Shown: positions 60,002-64,000 of the stretch, piece by piece
Numbering within the stretch: the first letter of the stretch is position 1
How the letters are laid out: every line of letters starts with the position of its first letter
Source of the DNA: Lelliottia nimipressuralis
GTDB lineage: Bacteria > Pseudomonadota > Gammaproteobacteria > Enterobacterales > Enterobacteriaceae
DNA: 64,000 nt
Direction of reading: 5' to 3'
NCBI RefSeq assembly: GCF_004115925.1
Contig: NZ_SDDX01000015.1
Coordinates: 62,001 to 126,000 of the forward strand
Program-made: the position numbers and the translations under genes
Notes under the pieces: generated by a model
Told to the model about the DNA's origin: nothing
Seen by the model: only the letters and a program-made list of their open reading frames with translations
Databases searched by the model: none

Positions 60002-61693
60002 GTGATCGTTAAACGTCCTGTATCAGGAAGCCTGGCCCGGGCTTTCATCTCCATTATTTTGCTCTCCGTTCTGACCAGCGGCATTGCGTTGATGACGCTT
60101 GCCAGCAGTCTGCGCGATGCCGAAGCCATTAATATTGCAGGCTCTTTACGCATGCAGAGTTACCGGCTCGGCTACGATCTGGAGCGCAACAGCGCTGATT
60201 TTTCCGCCCACCGTCTCCACTGGCAAAACACCCTGAACTTGCCCGTCCTGCAAGAACTCGATCGCTGGTATGTACCGGCGTCAGTGAAAACGGGATATCA
60301 GCAGCTGCAGCTGGCGTGGGCCGAGATGGACAACCATCTCGAAGCGGGAGATAAAACCTGGTATCAAGACCATATTCAGCAGTATGTGGAGCGTATAGAC
60401 ACCTTCGTGCTGGCTCTTCAGCACTATGCAGAACATAAAATGCAGCTGGTGGTCGCCATTTCCCTGGCGGGCGGCGTGGGGATTTTGCTGCTGGTGGTTA
60501 TGACCCTGCGCGGGATCCGCCGGGAGGTGGTCGCACCGCTCAATCATCTGGTGTTTGCCAGCCAGAAAATGGAACAGGGGAATTTCGACATTCAGGCCGA
60601 GGACACGCACCTGCCCAACGAGCTGGGGCTGCTCTCGCGCACCTTCAACCATATGTCCGCCGAGCTACATAAACACTATCGCTCGCTGGAAATTACCGTC
60701 GAAGAGAAGACCCGTCACCTGAACGAAGCCCACCAGCAGCTCGAAATGCTGTTCAAGTGCTCTCAGGCGCTGAATACCAGCCAGATAGACCCCCATAGTT
60801 TCCGCCATATCATCCAGATGGTTCAGGAATATACGGGAATGAGCTATCTGGAACTGCAGGCCAGCGACAACTGGCAGCTGTGTGAAGGGGTGAAAAAAGC
60901 GGAACAGCAGACCTTCACCCTGCCGGTGGTTATGCAGGAGACGCGCTTCGGTGAGCTGCGCTGGCAGAGCGAGAACATCGTGCCGGAGCCGCTGATGAAA
61001 AACGTGGCGACGATGCTTGGGCGCGGGCTCTATTTCAATCAGGCGCAAAAGCATTTCCAGCAGTTGCTGCTGATGGAAGAGCGCGCCACCATTGCCCGCG
61101 AACTGCACGACTCACTGGCGCAGGTGCTCTCCTACCTGCGCATTCAGCTGGCGCTGCTCAAGCGTGCGGTACCGGACGATAACGTCCCGGCGCAGACCAT
61201 CATCACCGACTTCTCACGCGAGCTGAACAACGCCTGGCGCCAGCTCCGCGAGCTGTTGACCACTTTCCGCCTGACGCTGAACCACTCCAATCTTCCCGCG
61301 GCTTTGCAGGAGGCACTCGAAGGGCTACAAAGCCAGACCAGTGCGAAACTGGAGCTGGACTGTCGTCTCTCGTCCCTGGCGCTGGATGCGCAAAAGCAGG
61401 TTCATCTGCTGCAGATCGTGCGTGAAGCGGTACTGAACGCCATTAAACACGCCAACGCGACGGTGATAACGGTCAGTTGCGTGACCGCACCGGATGGCGA
61501 GCACACGGTCTATATTCGGGATAATGGCATTGGGATCGGCGACGCCAGCGAACCGCCAGGACACTACGGTCTGAACATTATGCGCGAACGTGCGGAGCGA
61601 CTGGGCGGCACGCTCGGCTTTTCGCAGCCGCAAAACGGCGGGACGCAGGTGTGCATTCGTTTTCGCACGCCGGAACCTGAAGCGGGTAAATAA
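60002..61693 (+). CDS. narQ: NarQ, nitrate/nitrite sensor histidine kinase
   Basis: NarQ senses periplasmic nitrate and nitrite and phosphorylates NarL and NarP. The 563-residue protein has two membrane helices (about 14-34 and 148-168) around a periplasmic P-box segment NIAGSLRMQSYRLGYDL (about 43-59). A HAMP domain, a GAF-like region, the phospho-acceptor His in ARELHDSLAQVLSYLRIQL (near 369), and an HATPase end with RDNGIGIGD follow. Translation starts at GTG, matching MIVKRPVS of E. coli. It is divergent from aegA. Confidence 0.95.
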   Translation: MIVKRPVSGSLARAFISIILLSVLTSGIALMTLASSLRDAEAINIAGSLRMQSYRLGYDLERNSADFSAHRLHWQNTLNLPVLQELDRWYVPASVKTGYQQLQLAWAEMDNHLEAGDKTWYQDHIQQYVERIDTFVLALQHYAEHKMQLVVAISLAGGVGILLLVVMTLRGIRREVVAPLNHLVFASQKMEQGNFDIQAEDTHLPNELGLLSRTFNHMSAELHKHYRSLEITVEEKTRHLNEAHQQLEMLFKCSQALNTSQIDPHSFRHIIQMVQEYTGMSYLELQASDNWQLCEGVKKAEQQTFTLPVVMQETRFGELRWQSENIVPEPLMKNVATMLGRGLYFNQAQKHFQQLLLMEERATIARELHDSLAQVLSYLRIQLALLKRAVPDDNVPAQTIITDFSRELNNAWRQLRELLTTFRLTLNHSNLPAALQEALEGLQSQTSAKLELDCRLSSLALDAQKQVHLLQIVREAVLNAIKHANATVITVSCVTAPDGEHTVYIRDNGIGIGDASEPPGHYGLNIMRERAERLGGTLGFSQPQNGGTQVCIRFRTPEPEAGK

Positions 61694-61805
61694 CGGTAAA
61701 TTGCCGGAAACCGTCATGCCGATGCGACGCCACCAGGTAATAATCGACAGGGCGGAAAGTTAACAAGGCGCTGTAAATGCGCATGATAATTTACACTATC
61801 TCCTT

Positions 61806-61823
61806 TTTTTCTCCACGTTTGGC
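61806..61823. promoter_or_regulatory. BaeR box upstream of acrD
   Basis: TTTTTCTCCACGTTTGGC matches all but two of the specified bases of the BaeR consensus TTTTTCTCCATNATTGGC and lies 69 bp before acrD, a known BaeSR target. Confidence 0.75.
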
Positions 61824-61892
61824 ATCCGCCTTGCCGCTAGAGTTAAGCGGGCAATAAACAATAACGATGCAAGCTTACGAGGTCTTACTTTA

Positions 61893-64000
61893 ATGGCGAA
61901 TTTTTTCATTGATCGCCCCATTTTTGCCTGGGTGCTGGCAATTATTTTATGTCTGACGGGCACTCTCGCTATTTTGTCTTTACCTGTGGAGCAATACCCC
62001 GACCTGGCACCGCCGAACGTGCGTATTACCGCGAACTACCCGGGCGCATCGGCGCAAACGCTGGAAAATACGGTCACTCAGGTGATTGAACAGAACATGA
62101 CCGGGCTGGATAACCTGATGTACATGTCGTCCCAGAGCAGCGCGACTGGCCAGGCGACGGTGACGTTAAGCTTTACCGCCGGTTCCGATCCCGATGAAGC
62201 GGTGCAGCAGGTGCAAAACCAGCTGCAGTCGGCGATGCGTAAGCTGCCGCAGGCGGTGCAGAACCAGGGCGTGACGGTGCGTAAAACCGGGGATTCCAAC
62301 ATCCTGACCATCGCCTTCGTCTCGACCGACGGCTCGATGGATAAGCAGGATATCTCGGACTACGTTGCCAGTAATATTCAGGACCCCTTAAGCCGTATTA
62401 ACGGCGTCGGCGATATCGACGCCTATGGCTCACAGTATTCCATGCGCATCTGGCTGGACCCGGCCAAGCTGAACAGCGTGCAGATGACCGCCACCGATGT
62501 GACTAACGCCATCAAATCCCAGAACGCGCAAATCGCCGTCGGGCAACTGGGCGGTACACCGTCGGTGGATAAACAGGCGCTGAACGCCACCATCAACTCG
62601 CAATCTCTGCTCCAGACGCCGCAGCAGTTCCGCGATATCACCCTGCGCGTGAATCAGGACGGTTCCGAAGTGCGGCTCGGCGACGTCGCCACCGTCGAAA
62701 TGGGTGCCGAAAAGTACGACTACCTGAGCCGGTTTAACGGCAATCAGGCGTCGGGTATCGGGGTGAAACTGGCCTCCGGCGCGAACGAAATGGCGACCGC
62801 GAAGCTGGTCATCGACCGTCTGGATGAGCTGTCCCAGTATTTCCCGCATGGGCTGGAATACAAAGTTGCCTATGAAACCACCTCCTTCGTTAAAGCCTCG
62901 ATTGAGGACGTGGTGAAAACGCTGCTCGAGGCCATCGCGCTGGTGTTCCTCGTGATGTACCTGTTCCTGCAAAACTTCCGCGCCACGCTCATTCCGACCA
63001 TCGCCGTTCCCGTCGTACTGCTCGGCACCTTTGCCGTGCTCTATGCCTTTGGCTACAGCATCAACACCCTGACCATGTTTGCGATGGTGCTGGCGATCGG
63101 CCTGCTGGTGGACGATGCCATCGTGGTGGTGGAGAACGTCGAGCGCATCATGAGCGAAGAGGGGCTGTCGCCGCGGGAAGCGACGCGCAAATCGATGGGA
63201 CAAATTCAGGGGGCACTGGTCGGCATCGCGATGGTGCTCTCCGCTGTGTTTGTGCCGATGGCCTTCTTTGGCGGCACCACCGGCGCAATTTACCGCCAGT
63301 TCTCGATAACAATCGTCTCGGCGATGGTGCTGTCGGTTCTGGTGGCGATGATCCTGACCCCTGCCCTCTGCGCAACCTTGCTCAAGCCGTTACACAAGGG
63401 GGAACAGCATGGGCAAAAAGGGTTCTTCGGCTGGTTTAACCGGATGTTCAACCGCAATGCAGCGCGATACGAAGCGGGCGTGGGGAAAATCCTGCACCGC
63501 AGCCTGCGCTGGATGCTGATTTACGTTCTGCTGCTCGGCGGGATGGTCTTCTTATTCCTGCGCCTCCCAACTTCGTTCCTGCCGCTGGAAGATCGGGGAA
63601 TGTTTATCACCTCCGTGCAGCTCCCAAGCGGGGCCACCCAGCAGCAGACGCTGAAGGTGGTTGAGAACGTCGAATCCTATTTCTTCACCAAAGAGAAAGA
63701 CAATATTGTGTCGGTGTTCTCCACGGTCGGTTCCGGCCCCGGCGGGAACGGGCAGAACGTCGCCCGTATGTTCGTGCGCCTGAAAAACTGGGATGAGCGC
63801 GACAGCACGACCGGCTCCTCTTTCGCCATTATCGAGCGTGCCACCAAAGCCTTTAGCCACATCAAAGAGGCGCGCGTTTTCGCCAGCAGCCCGGCGGCGA
63901 TCAGCGGCCTCGGCAGTTCGGCTGGCTTTGATATGGAATTACAGGATCATGCCGGAGTCGGACACGATGCGCTGATGGCCGCGCGCGACCAGCTGCTCGA
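61893..64000 (+). CDS. acrD: AcrD RND multidrug efflux pump, N-terminal two thirds
   Basis: AcrD is the inner membrane pump of the AcrA-AcrD-TolC system and exports aminoglycosides and other hydrophilic compounds. The open frame gives the first 702 residues of about 1037 and is cut by the window end. It begins [20 protein letters not shown], the RND N-terminal helix. The porter domain follows, then helices around 340-470 with the proton-relay Asp pair in [17 protein letters not shown] (near 407-408). The match is much closer to AcrD than to AcrB, and the position after narQ matches. A BaeR box upstream suggests induction by envelope stress through BaeSR. Confidence 0.95.
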   Translation, partial: MANFFIDRPIFAWVLAIILCLTGTLAILSLPVEQYPDLAPPNVRITANYPGASAQTLENTVTQVIEQNMTGLDNLMYMSSQSSATGQATVTLSFTAGSDPDEAVQQVQNQLQSAMRKLPQAVQNQGVTVRKTGDSNILTIAFVSTDGSMDKQDISDYVASNIQDPLSRINGVGDIDAYGSQYSMRIWLDPAKLNSVQMTATDVTNAIKSQNAQIAVGQLGGTPSVDKQALNATINSQSLLQTPQQFRDITLRVNQDGSEVRLGDVATVEMGAEKYDYLSRFNGNQASGIGVKLASGANEMATAKLVIDRLDELSQYFPHGLEYKVAYETTSFVKASIEDVVKTLLEAIALVFLVMYLFLQNFRATLIPTIAVPVVLLGTFAVLYAFGYSINTLTMFAMVLAIGLLVDDAIVVVENVERIMSEEGLSPREATRKSMGQIQGALVGIAMVLSAVFVPMAFFGGTTGAIYRQFSITIVSAMVLSVLVAMILTPALCATLLKPLHKGEQHGQKGFFGWFNRMFNRNAARYEAGVGKILHRSLRWMLIYVLLLGGMVFLFLRLPTSFLPLEDRGMFITSVQLPSGATQQQTLKVVENVESYFFTKEKDNIVSVFSTVGSGPGGNGQNVARMFVRLKNWDERDSTTGSSFAIIERATKAFSHIKEARVFASSPAAISGLGSSAGFDMELQDHAGVGHDALMAARDQLL

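Noticed and set aside
62430-63203. 257-codon open frame antisense to acrD
   Set aside because: Shadow of a conserved pump; no start signal.

Overview
The window is a chromosomal stretch of an enteric bacterium. Gene order follows the E. coli K-12 smrB to acrD interval almost gene for gene, and most proteins have the lengths known for E. coli. Three things point to Enterobacter or a close relative rather than Escherichia: an ipdC gene (indolepyruvate decarboxylase) lies beside yfeO, the ethanolamine (eut) block is missing between hemF and maeB, and ypdC-fry and ucpA are also missing. The genus is an inference from recall of gene content, not from a database search. No transposase, integrase, phage gene or CRISPR array was found.

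Layout: 1-8.7 kb holds the smrB end, sixA, the anaerobic beta-oxidation pair fadI-fadJ, yfcZ, the fatty acid porin fadL, mlaA and yfdC. FadR operators sit before fadI and fadL. At 8.8-17.1 kb are tRNA-Arg(CCT), lpxP, the 23-residue ypdK, a frameshifted alaC, the ypdAB two-component pair, glk and yfeO. At 17.1-25.5 kb are ipdC, a divergent aldo-keto reductase, ypeC, mntH with MntR- and Fur-like sites, nupC and pdeA. At 25.6-29.6 kb are two tRNA-Ala genes, the paralogous regulators yfeC-yfeD, gltX, a tRNA cluster (three Val, one Lys) followed by a duplicated tRNA-Lys tail and terminator, and a FlxA-like gene behind a sigma-28-like promoter. At 29.6-41 kb are yfeR/yfeH, ypeB-ligA-zipA, cysZ, cysK, the ptsHI-crr operon and pdxK. 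At 40.8-45.7 kb is the sulfate/thiosulfate operon cysPTWA-cysM. At 45.9-52.8 kb are yfeX, yfeY, yfeZ, ypeA, amiA-hemF and maeB. At 53-64 kb are talA, a frameshifted tktB, ypfG, nudK, aegA, narQ and the first two thirds of acrD.

The genes form several functional blocks: fatty acid uptake and degradation (fadL, fadI, fadJ); sugar entry and phosphorylation (ptsHI-crr, glk); cysteine synthesis (cysZ, cysK, cysM, cysPTWA); transaldolase and transketolase isozymes (talA, tktB); envelope maintenance (mlaA, lpxP, amiA, zipA, yfeY, acrD); and a possible branch from indolepyruvate (ipdC plus its divergent reductase).

The least expected observations are an imperfect palindrome of about 131 bp just upstream of cysP, the tRNA-Lys tail/terminator duplication, a tRNA-Arg gene without an encoded CCA end, and three single-base losses from GG or CC pairs (alaC, tktB, third tRNA-Val). 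The last group may be sequencing errors. I saw no clearly new multi-gene system.
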